Below, one piece after another: positions 46,445-57,873 of a stretch of DNA of 64,000 nucleotides. The DNA is from Avena insularis (Eukaryota; Streptophyta; Magnoliopsida; Poales; Poaceae): the NCBI GenBank assembly GCA_023614405.1, contig CM042689.1:278759533-278823532 (forward strand), in the 5' to 3' direction. The notes below the pieces were generated by a model. It did no database searches. It was given only the letters and a program-made list of their open reading frames with translations, and was not told the DNA's origin. Each line of letters starts with the position of its first letter. Positions within the stretch are counted from its first letter, which is position 1. A program made the position numbers and the translations under genes.

Positions 46445-46462
46445 TCCCTGGCAACGGCGCTA
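46445..46462 (-). promoter_or_regulatory. Primer binding site of E (tRNA-Asp type)
   Basis: Minus strand TAGCGCCGTTGCCAGGGA, two changes from the tRNA-Asp complement, 7 bases after the LTR. Confidence 0.75.
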
Positions 46463-46469
46463 GAAATCT

Positions 46470-48024
46470 TGATGCGTGCACCCAGTGTTTGACGTGGGAC
46501 ACTTTGTTGGAACCCCAAGAGAAAGGTGTGATGAGCACAACAGCAAGTTTCCCTCAGTAGAGATCTAGGTTATCGAACCTGAAGGAGGAAGGAAACGTCT
46601 CAAAGGTTTTGCTGGCAATGTGGATACCTACACAACACAAACTCAAGACTTTTCCCCAACGAATCAGTGAGGTTGTCAAGCTCAGCGGTTTGCTGTAACA
46701 AAGGATTAAACGTATGGTGTGAAAGGTAATGGTTTGCAGCAAGTAAACAAGTAATAGTGAAAGATGTATCAATGGTAAAGATTGGAACCGGGTCCATAGT
46801 TCACTAGAGGTGCCCTCCTTAGATAAACAACATGACATGAAGGGTAAACAAATTACAGTGGGGCAATTGACAGGAATGAAGCAAGGCATAACAATGCAAT
46901 TACTATCCATAAAGATCCTATGAGGTTGATTGGGCAATACAACAATATACATAGACCTTCATCCAACTGCATTTATGACTAGAAGTCCACCTCCAGGTTA
47001 TCATCCGAACCCCCTTCAGTATTAAGTTGCAAGCAATAGACAACTGCTTTAAGCAAAGTGTGTAAGGTAAATAGTCCACATGTTCCATGAAAAAGAGACC
47101 GTTGTTTTCTCCCTAGTAGCAACAGCACATATACAACCGAAGAGATTATTGTCACTTCCCTTGGAAACTAGAGGCATGAACCCACTATCGAGCATAAATA
47201 CTCCCTCTTGGAGTCACTAGCAACTACTTGGCCAAGATAACCACTAGCAACGGAGAGCATGCAAGATCACAAACAACATAGACATGATAGAATCATAAAG
47301 ATAAAACCATTAATCAAACCAACATAATAATCTCAATATCCATCGGATCCACGCAAACACAACATGCATGATTACAAATAGATTAGATCTTGATCATGAA
47401 CGGAGCTCACAAGATCTATACATGAAAGCATAAAGGAGGAGATACAACCATCTAGCTACTACATGGACCCATAGTCCAAGGTGGAACTACTCACGAATCA
47501 TACCGGAGAGAAGGCCTTCGGATGATCTCCCCTTCGGTAGGGTGATGGGAAGAGCGTCAGATCCCCCCGATCTAGGGACGATGGTGGCGGCGGCTACAGA
47601 CGGTTTTGTGGATTTTTGATCGGGTACTCAGGGTTTCTGCATCGGGGGCTTCTTATAGGCGAAGGGGCGAGACCGGGAGACGGCAAGGGTGCCCAAACCC
47701 TAGCCAGGTGCGGGCTAGGGCCCACCCGCGCCTAGGGTGGGTCTGCCCCCCTGGCTGGCCTTCCGGGTCCCCTCTGGACTTCTTGTTCCCCACGGAAAGT
47801 TATTGACTTTGTCCTTCGTCCCGTCCAATTCCGAGAATATTTCTTTACTAACTTCTCTGAAACCAAAAATAGCAGAAAACAGGCATCTGACACTGTTGCA
47901 ACTTGTTAATAGGTTAGTACCAGAAAACATGTAAAAAGCACCTCAAAGTGTGGACAAGTAAAGCAAAGTAGATACTAAACAAGCATGGAGCATAAAAAAT
48001 TATAGATACGTTTCCAACGTATCA
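46470..48024 (-). repeat. E 5' LTR (right copy)
   Basis: 1555 bp; on the minus strand it starts TGATACGTTGGAAACG and ends GTGCACGCATCA. Identity to the left copy is patchy: 13 differences in the first 216 bases, none in 40123-40445 and none in 40576-40948 against the matching bases. Confidence 0.92.
47652..47658 (-). promoter_or_regulatory. TATA box of the E 5' LTR
   Basis: Minus strand CTATAAG, about 370 bases into the LTR, as in the sister elements. Confidence 0.6.
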
Positions 48025-48029
48025 GTGTT

Positions 48030-48195
48030 GTGAAGGTTTCCAAGTTGCTAGCAACACCTTTGAGTCATTTCCTTCCTCCTACTGGTTCGATAACCTTGGT
48101 TTCTTACTGAGGGAAAACTTGCTGCTGTGCTCATCATACCTGCCTCTTGGGGTCTCCCAATGAAGCTCTAAAGTGATCTGAGCGACACATCATCA
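48030..48195 (+). repeat. A 3' LTR, last part
   Basis: Continues the LTR after E; matches 10588-10753 and ends in CATCATCA. Confidence 0.9.
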
Positions 48196-49560
48196 GAGTC
48201 GGCGCCGGCGGCTTGGGGGACACCCCCTCCCCTTTATTTATGAGAGGGAGGGGAAGCTAGGGGAGGGGGTTTGAATCCTTCGCCAACTCCATATCCTACT
48301 AGGCGTGTGGTGGAGGGAGCGGAAGTTTTATCTCCTCCCTCCACGAGGAAACATTGTCCCAGTTTGATTTTTCAAACTTGCCTTTTGACTTTCAAATTAG
48401 GAGTTTAATTTATTTCTTTAAAATGCCTAGAAAAGTGACCTAGGACATGATGCAATCATTCCACTTAGTCATGACATATTCATGTACCCTTCCCCTTCCG
48501 GTCCGGTGAACCATCTAGACCCTTCTAGATCATTCCGGAGAAAACACGAGAACTATTCCCGAACTCCGAAATTGGACTTTCCTTGTATGAATCTTATTCT
48601 CCGGACTATTCCGAATCTCCTCGTGATATCCCGGTTCCCATACGAGACTCTGAACAACATTCGGTCTTCTTACTCACATTCCATATCTACTAAACAACAT
48701 CGAATCCTTAAGTGTGTCTCCCTACGGTCCGTGAATTATACAGACATGACCGAGACTCTTCTCCGATCAATAACCAATAGAGGAATCTGGAAATTCATAT
48801 GGTTCCCACATATTTATACGATTACTTTGTGATCGAATGAACCATTTACATACGATACCAATTTTCCTTTATCTCTTGATATTTTACTTATCCGAGGTTT
48901 GATCGTCGGTATCTCTGCATACCTAGTTCAACCTTGTTAACGATAAATACTCTTTTCTCGTTACTGTGATATGTGATCCCTTGTGAGCCAGTCACATGCT
49001 TGCAAGCTAATTGGATGACATTCCACCGAGAGGCCCCAGAGTATATCTATCCGTCATATGGATGGACAAATCCCACTCTTGATCCATGTGCCTCAACACA
49101 TACTTTCCGAACACTCAATGCCACCTTTATAACCACACAATTATGAAGTGGTGTTTGCTGTCATCAAATCATCTATCCGGTGATGGTGATTAACATGATA
49201 TCATGGTCGAAGGATTTAGGTTACTATGTATTGAAAGCTTATAGCAAGTGAACTATTTTAAATGACTTGATCTTATGCTATGCTTAACTATAGGAGTATG
49301 TCCATCACATCATTCTCCTAATGACATGACCTTGTTGTTAATAACATCTCAATGTTCATGATCAGGAAACCATGATCATATATTAACCAACAAGCTAGTT
49401 TAACAAGAGGCTTTACTAGGGACTCTTTTATGTTTACAAATCACACAAGTATTAATGTTTCCGGTTAATATAATTATAGCATGGTATGTAAAAATTTATC
49501 ATAAGCATGAAGACATGATAATAACCACTTTATTATTGCCTCTTGGGCACATCTCCAATA
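48196..49560 (-). repeat. F 3' LTR, start part (U3 side)
   Basis: On the minus strand it starts TATTGGAGATGTGCCCAAGA at 49560, a variant of the BARE/Angela start, and runs to 48196 where A is inserted. Continues at 9179. A 116-codon frame at 48482-48832 has no protein support. Confidence 0.85.
48232..48242 (-). promoter_or_regulatory. TATA box of the F LTR
   Basis: Minus strand CATAAATAAAG in a C/A-rich setting. The insertion point of A (48196) is 36 bases downstream, close to the expected transcription start. Confidence 0.5.
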
Positions 49561-49951
49561 GTCTCCCACTTGCACTAGAGACAATAATGAATAATCTAGT
49601 TTCAAATCTTTGTGTATTCAACACCTATGGCTTTCGGTGTTATATGTACGCGATTGCTAGTGGTCAACTAATCTTCAGATCCGACACTTACAGGTCCGTG
49701 TGTAATTGCATGTCTTTGCATCTCTACGCATCACTCATTCTCTAATGAGATGGCTTTGTATAAATTTAGTCCTTTGATGAGACCTTTAGTTTCTTGGGGT
49801 TAAAACATGTTGATAATATTGTCGTACAATATATCTTCATAGTACTATCCCGCTGTGAACCACACCTAGTTTGATAACAAACTACTTAACACAAATGCCC
49901 TCTTTTGCTGCTATAATAGCAGTCATATACTTAGCCTTTTATTGTAGTATC
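49561..49951 (-). pseudogene. F: remains of RNase H end and polypurine tract
   Basis: The minus strand has, next to G, a short stretch that resembles the copia RNase H motif TEAEY-AA--AAKE in decayed form, then about 250 bases with many stops, then the tract at 49561-49580. Ends at the GTATC duplicate of G (49947-49951). Confidence 0.6.
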
Positions 49952-51288
49952 TGTTGGGCCACGCAGAGATAAAACAAAACTTTTCCACTAAAATAGTGAT
50001 CCCAAGATCCAGCTGAGGTACAAGGCCACGAGGTTTACCACTAGACGCGCAGTTGCAGATTACTGATGAAGCGTGTCAGTTGATGCAGTGCAGTCCTATG
50101 CAATCCGATCGTCCTGGTGCTGATCGTACAACACCTCTGCTGGTATCCACACATGCAAGGAGGAGCACCGGCGGCGAACTGCTAGGTTCGGTATGATGGC
50201 AGGACTGTTGTGGAGCTAGGGTTTCCAACACATGGAATGACCTAACCGATCAACGATTAACCTTTCTGGGTTACGGTGCTCCACTATATATAGGGAGTGA
50301 ACATGGGCTCTGCTCGCGTGACCCATTCACTAAAGCCCATATAATGTTAGTCCCTATGAGTCCAACTCACTGACTCAGTCTAAATCAGGCTCGGGTCCAA
50401 TCCAACCAGATTTCCAGTTCAGATCCAATCCAAACTTGCTCCCACTCTTAAGTGTGTGACCCCGCAGGCTCATGGCTACTTAGACACGATTAGAGTCCGA
50501 CTCTAAATCGATTAGTCGGTAGCGGCTCCTAGCAGAACGTGCCGACTCCCAAGTACCAAAGAGTCATGACGACTTGCCTTTCCAATGTTACTTGCATCCG
50601 AGTCCCTTTTGCCTCACGATATACCTTGTCAGACTATAGGCGAATATATGTCATCCCTTAAATAGTACGACTCTCTTCTCGATCCGAGATAAGTGATTCA
50701 CCCGACTAACTCTTAGTCGATCGCCTCGGTTAACACTTAACCGAGTCGTGCATGGCCATGCTTTTCGAATCATATCATCCGAGAGGGCCCAGAGAATATC
50801 TCTCCAAGTGGAGGGGCAAAATCCCATCTTGGTTATTCACATCACGCAGCTTGATTCTCAGTCGACCCGAACTCTGCCTTTATAACTGCCCAGTTATGGA
50901 TCAGTGTTTGATAGAACCTAACCTCGGGTCTAAGGATTACATTGATTGAGATATACAAATGACAACTTGTTCGTTGTACCTCAATATGGGTCAATCTGAC
51001 TCGCTAAACTCTTTAGCCGAATCTGTGTAAGTTGGAATAGCATCTCCATGCCCATGACAAGTGGAACCGATTCATCAAGCCAACTTTCACATTGGTCTAA
51101 GTTGTGTATCCAGCACAACCTCAATGACCAAGGACATTTATTACAAACAACATGAATGCATAGTTCCACAACCGAATCACATATTCAATGATACACATCA
51201 GATGTTTATACAAGGACAACTTTATATCTTTATGAATCCAATGGGAAATCTCATCATACATGATTGCCTCTAGGGCATATTCCCAACA
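49952..51288 (-). repeat. G 3' LTR (left copy)
   Basis: 1337 bp. Differs from the right copy by scattered bases and by an inserted segment of about 33 bases present only in the right copy (near 57471-57505). Confidence 0.95.
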
Positions 51289-51305
51289 GTCTCCCACTTG
51301 CACTA
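51289..51305 (-). promoter_or_regulatory. Polypurine tract of G
   Basis: Minus strand TAGTGCAAGTGGGAGAC immediately before the LTR start; this is the usual tract of the BARE/Angela group. Confidence 0.8.
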
Positions 51306-51322
51306 GAGTTAATCTTCCGACA

Positions 51323-54300
51323 TCACATGTCTAAGCATCTAATGCCCATGGCTCTCAGGTGCGCCTCATGCTTTGGCTAGGGTAACGGCTTTGTCAACGG
51401 ATCCGCAATATTTTCATCCGTGTGTACCTTGCATAACTTGATATCACCCTGATCCACGAACTGGCGAATCAGGTGGTACCGCATGAGTATGTGCTTGTTC
51501 TTCTGGTGTTGTCTAGGTTCCTTGACTTGTGCAATAGCACCATTGTTGTCACAATACACATCTAACGGATTGGACGAGCCCTGAACCACACCAAGATCCA
51601 TGAGGAAATTCCTCATCCAAACAGCTTCCTTTGCTGCCTCCGAGGCGGCAATATACTCAGCCTCTGTTGTAGATGCAGACACAGTCTCTTGCTTGGAACT
51701 CTTCCAACTCACAGCACCTCCATTTATAATAAACACGTATCCGGATTGTGAACAAGAATCATCAGAGTTGGTAATATAACTCGCATCCGTGTGACCCTTT
51801 ACACTAAGTTCATATTCACCACCATAAACCAAGAACATATCCTTAGTCCTTCTCAAGTACTTTAGGATATTTTTAGCCGATGTCCAGTGGATTTCTCCAG
51901 GATCAGCCTGGTATATGCTCACAACACTCAGAGCATATGAAACATCCGGCCAAGTACAAATCATGGCATACATGATGGATCCGACTGCAGAAGCATACGG
52001 AATCGCACTCATCCGACTTCGCTCATCAATTGTTGAAGGAAACTGAGTCTTGCTAAGTTTTACACCATGGAACATCGGTAAGAACCCCTTCTTAGACGAT
52101 TCCATGTTGAACTTCTTCAACACTTTGTCCAAATAAGTACTCTGACTCAATCCAATGAGCCTCCTTGATCTATCTCTATAGATCCGGATTCCGAGGATGT
52201 ATGTTGCCTCACCCAAGTCTTTCATTGAGAAACTCCTTTCCAATGATTCCTTGGTTTCTTGCAACATCTGGACATCATTTCAAATCAGTAATATGTCATC
52301 CACATATAAGATTAGAAAGTTTACTTTGTTCCCACTAAACTTCTTGTACAAACAAGAATCATGATCACTCTTGATGAAGCCAAACGATTTGATTACCTCA
52401 TCAAAGCGAATATTCCAACTCCAAGATGCTTGCTTCAACCCATAAATGGATTTCTGAAGTTTGCATACCGTGTCAGCATTAGCCGGATTGACAAAACCCT
52501 CGGGCTATATCATATACATGTCCTCAGTTAAATTTCCGTTAAGGAAAGCCGTTTTGACATCCATCTGCCATATCTCATAGTCGAAATAGGCTGCTATAGC
52601 TAACATGATCCGAACTGATTTAAGCATTGCTACGGGCGAGAAGGTCTCATCGTAATCAACTCCTTGAACTTGTCGGAACCCCTTCGTGACAAGACGTGCT
52701 TTATAGATTGAAACATTTCCATCCATATCGGTTTTCTTCTTAAAGACCCATTTGCACTCGACAGGTCTTGCACCGTCTGGCAGATCAACCAAGTTCCAAA
52801 CTTGATTTTCATCCATGGACTTTAACTCGGATCTCATGGCGCCAAGCCATGACTCGGAATTAGATCCCACCATCGCAAATAATTTGCTGGCTCATCACTA
52901 TCTAACAGTAACACATCACGAACACTTCGTAATATCGCCGATCTTCGTAGTACAGGTGCTGCTGCCGGCTCAGCTACCACGACCGGCTCAACCTCCAAGG
53001 TTTTTGCCGACTCGCTACTAGCCGGTTGCTCTCGAATTTCTTTGAGTTGCACCGTGCTCCCACTGACTCCCCGACTGAGAAACTCTTTCTCAAGGAAGAC
53101 ACCGTTTCGAGCGACAAACACTTTGCCCTCTTCTCGGTTGTAGAAGTAGTAACCCAAGGTTTCCTTCGGATACCCTACAAAAATACACTTATCCAACTTG
53201 GCCATAAGCTTGTCCGACTGAAGTCGCTTGACAAATGCTTCACAACCCCAAATCTTAAGAAAAGACAAACTCGGACTTTTACCTGTCCACATCTCATGCG
53301 GTTTCTTCTCTACCAACTTTGATGGTACTCTGTTTAGTGTGAACACTGCTGTTTCTAGACAATAACCCCAAAATGATAAAGGCAGATCTGTCCGACTCAT
53401 CATTGATCGTACCATGTCCAACAAGGTCCGATTCCGCCTTTCCGAAACACCGTTCCTGTGCGGCGTTCCTGGCGGAGTAAGTTGAGGAACTATTCCACAA
53501 CTTTTCAGATGGTCATCAAACTCATGGCTCATGTACTCGCCTCCTCGGTCCAACCGAAGAAACTTTATTTTCTTGCCGAGTTGATTCTGTGCTTCATTCT
53601 GGATTTCTTTGAACTTTTCAAAGGCTTCCAACTTATTTTTCATCAAGTAGATATATACATACCTACTCAAATCATCAGTGAAGGTAATGAAGTACTCATA
53701 ACCACCCCTGGCTGTCGTGCTCATTGGTCCACATACATCACTAAGTACTAGACCCAACAAGTCGGACGCCCTTTCACAACTCTTTGCAAAAGGTGTCTTG
53801 GTCATTTTGCCGAGTAGGCAAGATTCGCATGTCTCGAACGACTCCAAGTCGAACGGGTTAGAGTCCATCATCATGGAGCTTCTTCATGCGTTTCCAACTT
53901 ATATGACCAAGCCGACAGTGCCAAAAGTAAGTCATATTCAGATCATTTGGTTTCAACCTTTTAACATTTATGTTATAAACCGACTCACCATCAAGATTCA
54001 AAATAAATAACCCGTCCTGGACGGGTGCAAAGCCGTGAAACATATCATTCAAATACAAAGAACAACCATTATTCTTGATATTCGACTCATAGCCTTGCCT
54101 CATCAAACATGAAGCAGAAATAATGTTTCGACTAAGCACTGGAACATAATAACAATTATTCAGTTCCATAATGAATCCAGAAGGTAAATGAAGTTGCATC
54201 GTGCCTACTTCCAACGCAACAACTCTTTCTTTGTTGCCAACTCGAATATCAACCTCGCCTCTTGCTACGCTCCTAGTTCTTACCAGTCCCTGCAACAAGT

Positions 54301-55261
54301 TGCAGATGTGAATAACTGATCTGGTATCATATACCCAAGAACTATTAGGTGCATTAGCAAGATATATGTATATAACATTGCAAATAAGTGTACCTGAGTC
54401 GGAAGTCATACCTCCACTCTTGGCTTTGTCGGCCAAATACTTGCTGCAGTTCCTCTTCTAGTGGCCATCCGCCTTGCAATAGAAGCAAGTGGATCCGGCT
54501 GAAGGAGATGGCTTAGTCCCCGAGGAAGCGCTTGGGACCGGGTCCTGAGCCTGCTTTCCTGCTGACTTAGCCTTCTTCTTAGTCCAAGAACTCTTCTTAA
54601 ACTTAGCCTTATTCTGCACCATCAACACTTGACTGGCGCCCTTTTTGAGATCCGCCTCTGCCTGCTTGAGCATCCCATGCAATTCAGTGAGCTTCTTATC
54701 CATACCATGCATGTGGTAGTTCGAAATGAACTGCCCATATGCACTAGGAAGAGAGTTCAGAATTATATCCATAGCGAACTCTTCGCTAATGGGGTAGCCA
54801 AGCCTCTCTAGATACTGCACATAACCAACCATTTTGATCACATGCGGACTCAGTGGATCACCATCCTTAAGCTTGCAACTCAGCAAAGCCTGAGAGACTT
54901 GATACCTCTCAGTCTTCGCCTGAGCCTGGAACATACTTTTGAGGCTTTCGATCATATCGTAGGCCTCAACATGCTCAAACTGCTTTTGCAAGTCCGGCTC
55001 CATGTGAGCAAGCATAAGACAACTAATATCCGTGGACTCATCCTTAGCCCGACGGTAGGCATTGGTGGCAGCGATAGTCGCATTCTCATTCGGCTCATCT
55101 GGAAGTGGGTTGTCTAGGACATGGTCCTTCTTTTCTTGTTTGAGAACAATTCTCAGATTTTGATACCAGTTGGTAAAATTAGTGTCGTTCAGTTTATCTT
55201 TCTCAAGAATGGTTCTCAACGCAAAACCGGATATATGAGAGTGACTGCTACTTGGTGCCAT
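51323..55261 (-). pseudogene. G gag-pol polyprotein, copia type, broken
   Basis: ATG at 55261, last stop at 51323-51325, about 1300 codons. Gag occupies about residues 1-270, ending in a zinc knuckle that starts CFYCKADGH and is cut by TAG (Trp codon) at 54458-54460. Protease has WVYDTRS: the Gly of the catalytic DTG is Arg (codon 54320-54322). Integrase has the His/Cys region, DVCGPM, LDRGGEY and GVSERRN, with Asp and Glu 36 residues apart. Reverse transcriptase starts near 52870 (WVFKKKTD, KARLVTKGF, DVKTAFLNG) with intact YVDD at 52295-52306. RNase H follows (TEAEYIAASEAAKEAVW, VYCDNNGA, VHTDENIADPLTKPLP). Breaks: a shift near 53865, another near 52850, and stops at 52505-52507, 52280-52282 and 51377-51379. 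In an intact copy these enzymes would form the cytoplasmic particle and integrate the DNA. Confidence 0.93.
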
Positions 55262-56488
55262 GATCTACAACAGCAAATATGCATAACACTTAAGACATGT
55301 ATTCATAAAAGAGCAAGCATATTAAACATTTTAATATTTTATGCTCCCACTAGAACCAACACCCCTCCGATGGTTACTTAGTGATTTAGGATCCTAAATA
55401 AGCAAGTCGGCTAGTGAGCTTTAGCATCACCGATAGCCGCCAAGTGATCTAGGTAGACAACTCCTTGTCAATCGTATCTCATACGACTCATGTTGGACAG
55501 GTGGCATCACATGCCCCAGCTCCCATTCGACCTTTCCCCGAGCCCCACACTGTTGTGATAGACCCGTCTAGCTTACCGAGTGTTCCCGCAGTAAGAGTCC
55601 AACTCGAACCCACCTAGTCGAAAAGAATTGCTAGCACCTCAATTTTATGAGCCCACTACCAAAAATATCCGACTTGTGATGGTGCAAACACTGGCGGGAA
55701 AACCGACTAGACCTTCTTTGAGGGATTAAATTTTACCGACTATCTAATAGAGGTAAAACAGAGACATAACAATAACACAAAATAAAGCAATTATAGTGTG
55801 AAATGGTATGGCTCTCTTCATGGCGATCTCCATCTCCACAAAGCCTGTAATCTGACTCATGCCAACTCTTGTCACTTGCCATCTTACTCCATGTCGCCGA
55901 CATGTACATCGTCTTGCATGCCTTCCGGGTTCTCCAAACAACTACACTAGCTTAGTAAAGTAAATTACAAGGAGAATCCGACACGCAGGTCGTTATACAA
56001 TAAAATGACAGCACCTAGGCTCCAGCCGGCTGACAAAAACCGTGATTCACAGATCACGTATGGATTACACACATACATCACATGCACATGAACCATACCA
56101 TTCACAACTTCCTGCAAAAACAAGTTATGCATAGATACAATATCTACCGGCGTTGTGAAACTCGCAACGACATCTAAGGCGCTATGACAGGGTGAAGCCG
56201 ACGGTCTGACTCGATCAAACTCTTTGATCTTCGATCACCGCATCTGGATTTACGTGTCACAGTCTACCCCGATGGCGGAAGCAGACCGGTAGGGGTATGT
56301 CGTTCCACGACCTCAGCAGCATGATCACGGAAATCAGATCCACCATTCCCCGAGTACAGTTGATCCAATCAACCTCGTACAAAACCGATCTATCTCATAG
56401 ATCGACCACCAAAACAGCATATAGATCTCATCTACAGCCAACAACATATCACATATGCGAGATCTCGAGCCTAAAACCAGAAGCTATT
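55262..56488 (-). other. G leader between primer site and gag
   Basis: 1.2 kb without convincing coding. Several short frames on both strands have no domain. It is the 5' untranslated leader of the genomic RNA, where packaging signals are expected. Confidence 0.6.
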
Positions 56489-56500
56489 GCTCTGATACCA
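56489..56500 (-). promoter_or_regulatory. Primer binding site of G (initiator tRNA-Met)
   Basis: Minus strand TGGTATCAGAGC, followed by AATAGC, directly inside the 5' LTR. Confidence 0.9.
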
Positions 56501-56501
56501 C

Positions 56502-57868
56502 TGTTGGGCCACGCAGAGATAAAACAAAACTTTTCCTCTAACGTGGTGATCCCAAGATCTAGCTGAGGTACAAGGCCACGAGGTTTACCACTAGACGCGC
56601 AGTTGTGGATTACTGATGAAGCGCGTCAGTTGATGCAGTGCAGTCCTATGCAATCCAATCGTCCTGGTGCTGATCGTACAACACCTCTGCTGGTATCCAC
56701 ACGTGCAAGGAGGAGCACCGGCGGCGAACTGCTAGGTTCGGTACGACGGCATGACTGCTGTGGAGCTAGGATTTCCAACACATGGAATGACCTAACCGAT
56801 CAACAATTAACCTTTCTGGGTTACGGTGCTCCACTATATATAGGGAGTGGACCTGGGCTCTGCTCGCGCGGCCCATTCACTAAAGCCCATATAATGTTAG
56901 TCCCTGTGAGTCCAACTCACTGACTCAGTCCAAATCAGGCTCGGGTCCAACCCAACCAGATTTCCAGTTCAGATCCAATCCAAACTTGCTCCCACTCTTA
57001 AGTGTGTGACCCCATAAGCTCATGGCTACTTGGACACGATTAGAGTCCGACTCTAAATCGATCAGTCGCTAGCGGCTCCTAGCAGAACGTGCTGACTCCC
57101 AAGTACCAAAGAGTCATGACGACTTGCCTTTCCAATGTGACTTGCATTCGAGTCCCTTTTGCCTCACGATATACCTTGTCAGACTATAGGCGAATATATG
57201 TCATCCCTTAAATAGTCCGACTCTCTTCTCGATCCGAGATAAGTGATTCACCCAACTAACTCTTAGTCGATCGCCTCGGTTAACACTTAACCGAGTCGTG
57301 CATGGCCATGCTTTCCTAATCATATCATCCGAGAGGGCCTAGAGAATATCTCTCCAAGTGGAGGGTCAAAATCCCATCTTGGTTATTCACATCACGCAGC
57401 TTGATTCTCAGTCGACCCGAACTCTGCCTTTATAACTGCCCAGTTACGGATCAGTGTTTGACATAACCTAAGTCAGTGATCCTCAACTCGGACTATGCAA
57501 TAACCTCAGGTCTAAGGATTACATTGATTGAGATATACAAATGACAACTTGTTCGTTGTACCTCAATATGGGTCAATCCGACTCGCTAAACTCTTTAGCC
57601 GAATCTGTGTAAGTTGGAATAGCATCTCCATGCCCATGAAAAGTGGAACCGAGTCATCAAGCCAACTTTCACATTGGTCTAAGTTGTGTGTCCAGCACAA
57701 CCCCAATGACCAAGGACATTTAGTACAAACAACATGAATGCATAGTTCCACAACCGAATCACATATCAATGATACACATCAGATGTTATATAAGGACAAC
57801 TTTATATATTTATGAATACAATTGGAAATCTCATCATACATGATTGCCTCTAGGGCATATTCCCAACA
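56502..57868 (-). repeat. G 5' LTR (right copy)
   Basis: 1367 bp, paired with 49952-51288. Confidence 0.95.
56835..56842 (-). promoter_or_regulatory. TATA box of the G 5' LTR
   Basis: CCTATATATAGTGG on the minus strand; a palindromic TATATATA core. The same box is in the left copy near 50285-50292. Confidence 0.65.
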
Positions 57869-57873
57869 GTATC

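Larger units (their letters stand above)
39907..48024 (-). mobile_element. E: Athila-like gag-protease element inside the 3' LTR of A
   Basis: LTRs at 39907-41469 (3') and 46470-48024 (5'), primer site at 46445-46462, gag and protease remains at 46160-44208, tail at 44207-41470. Flanks are GTTTT (39902-39906) and GTGTT (48025-48029), a target duplicate with one mismatch; removing E restores the A LTR. Total 8118 bp. Like C it has no reverse transcriptase or integrase. It lies opposite to A, B and C. Confidence 0.92.
9180..48195 (+). mobile_element. A: non-autonomous Athila-like element, split by B and E
   Basis: A has a 5' LTR at 9180-10753, a primer site at 10763-10780, an unknown ORF at 10983-11606, a 2.7-kb non-coding tail to 14344, and a 3' LTR in two pieces at 38519-39906 and 48030-48195. 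B interrupts at the first bases of the 3' LTR and E interrupts within it. Flanks are GGGCC (9175-9179) and GAGTC (48196-48200), a 5-bp duplication with two transitions. The net length without B and E is about 6.7 kb. No gag, protease, reverse transcriptase or integrase is present. Confidence 0.85.
49952..57868 (-). mobile_element. G: full-length BARE/Angela-like Ty1/copia element
   Basis: LTRs at 49952-51288 (3') and 56502-57868 (5'), each starting TGTTGGGAATATGCCC on the minus strand and ending GGCCCAACA. Primer site for initiator tRNA-Met at 56489-56500, polypurine tract at 51289-51305, gag-pol remains at 55261-51323, target duplicate GTATC at 49947-49951 and 57869-57873. The integrase-before-reverse-transcriptase order defines copia. 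Total 7917 bp. Several stops and shifts mean that it cannot move by itself. Confidence 0.95.

Noticed and set aside
48482..48832. Plus-strand frame of 116 codons
   Set aside because: Inside the F LTR on the antisense side; no domain.
54629..55117. Plus-strand frames opposite gag of G
   Set aside because: They are antisense to a recognised copia gag.
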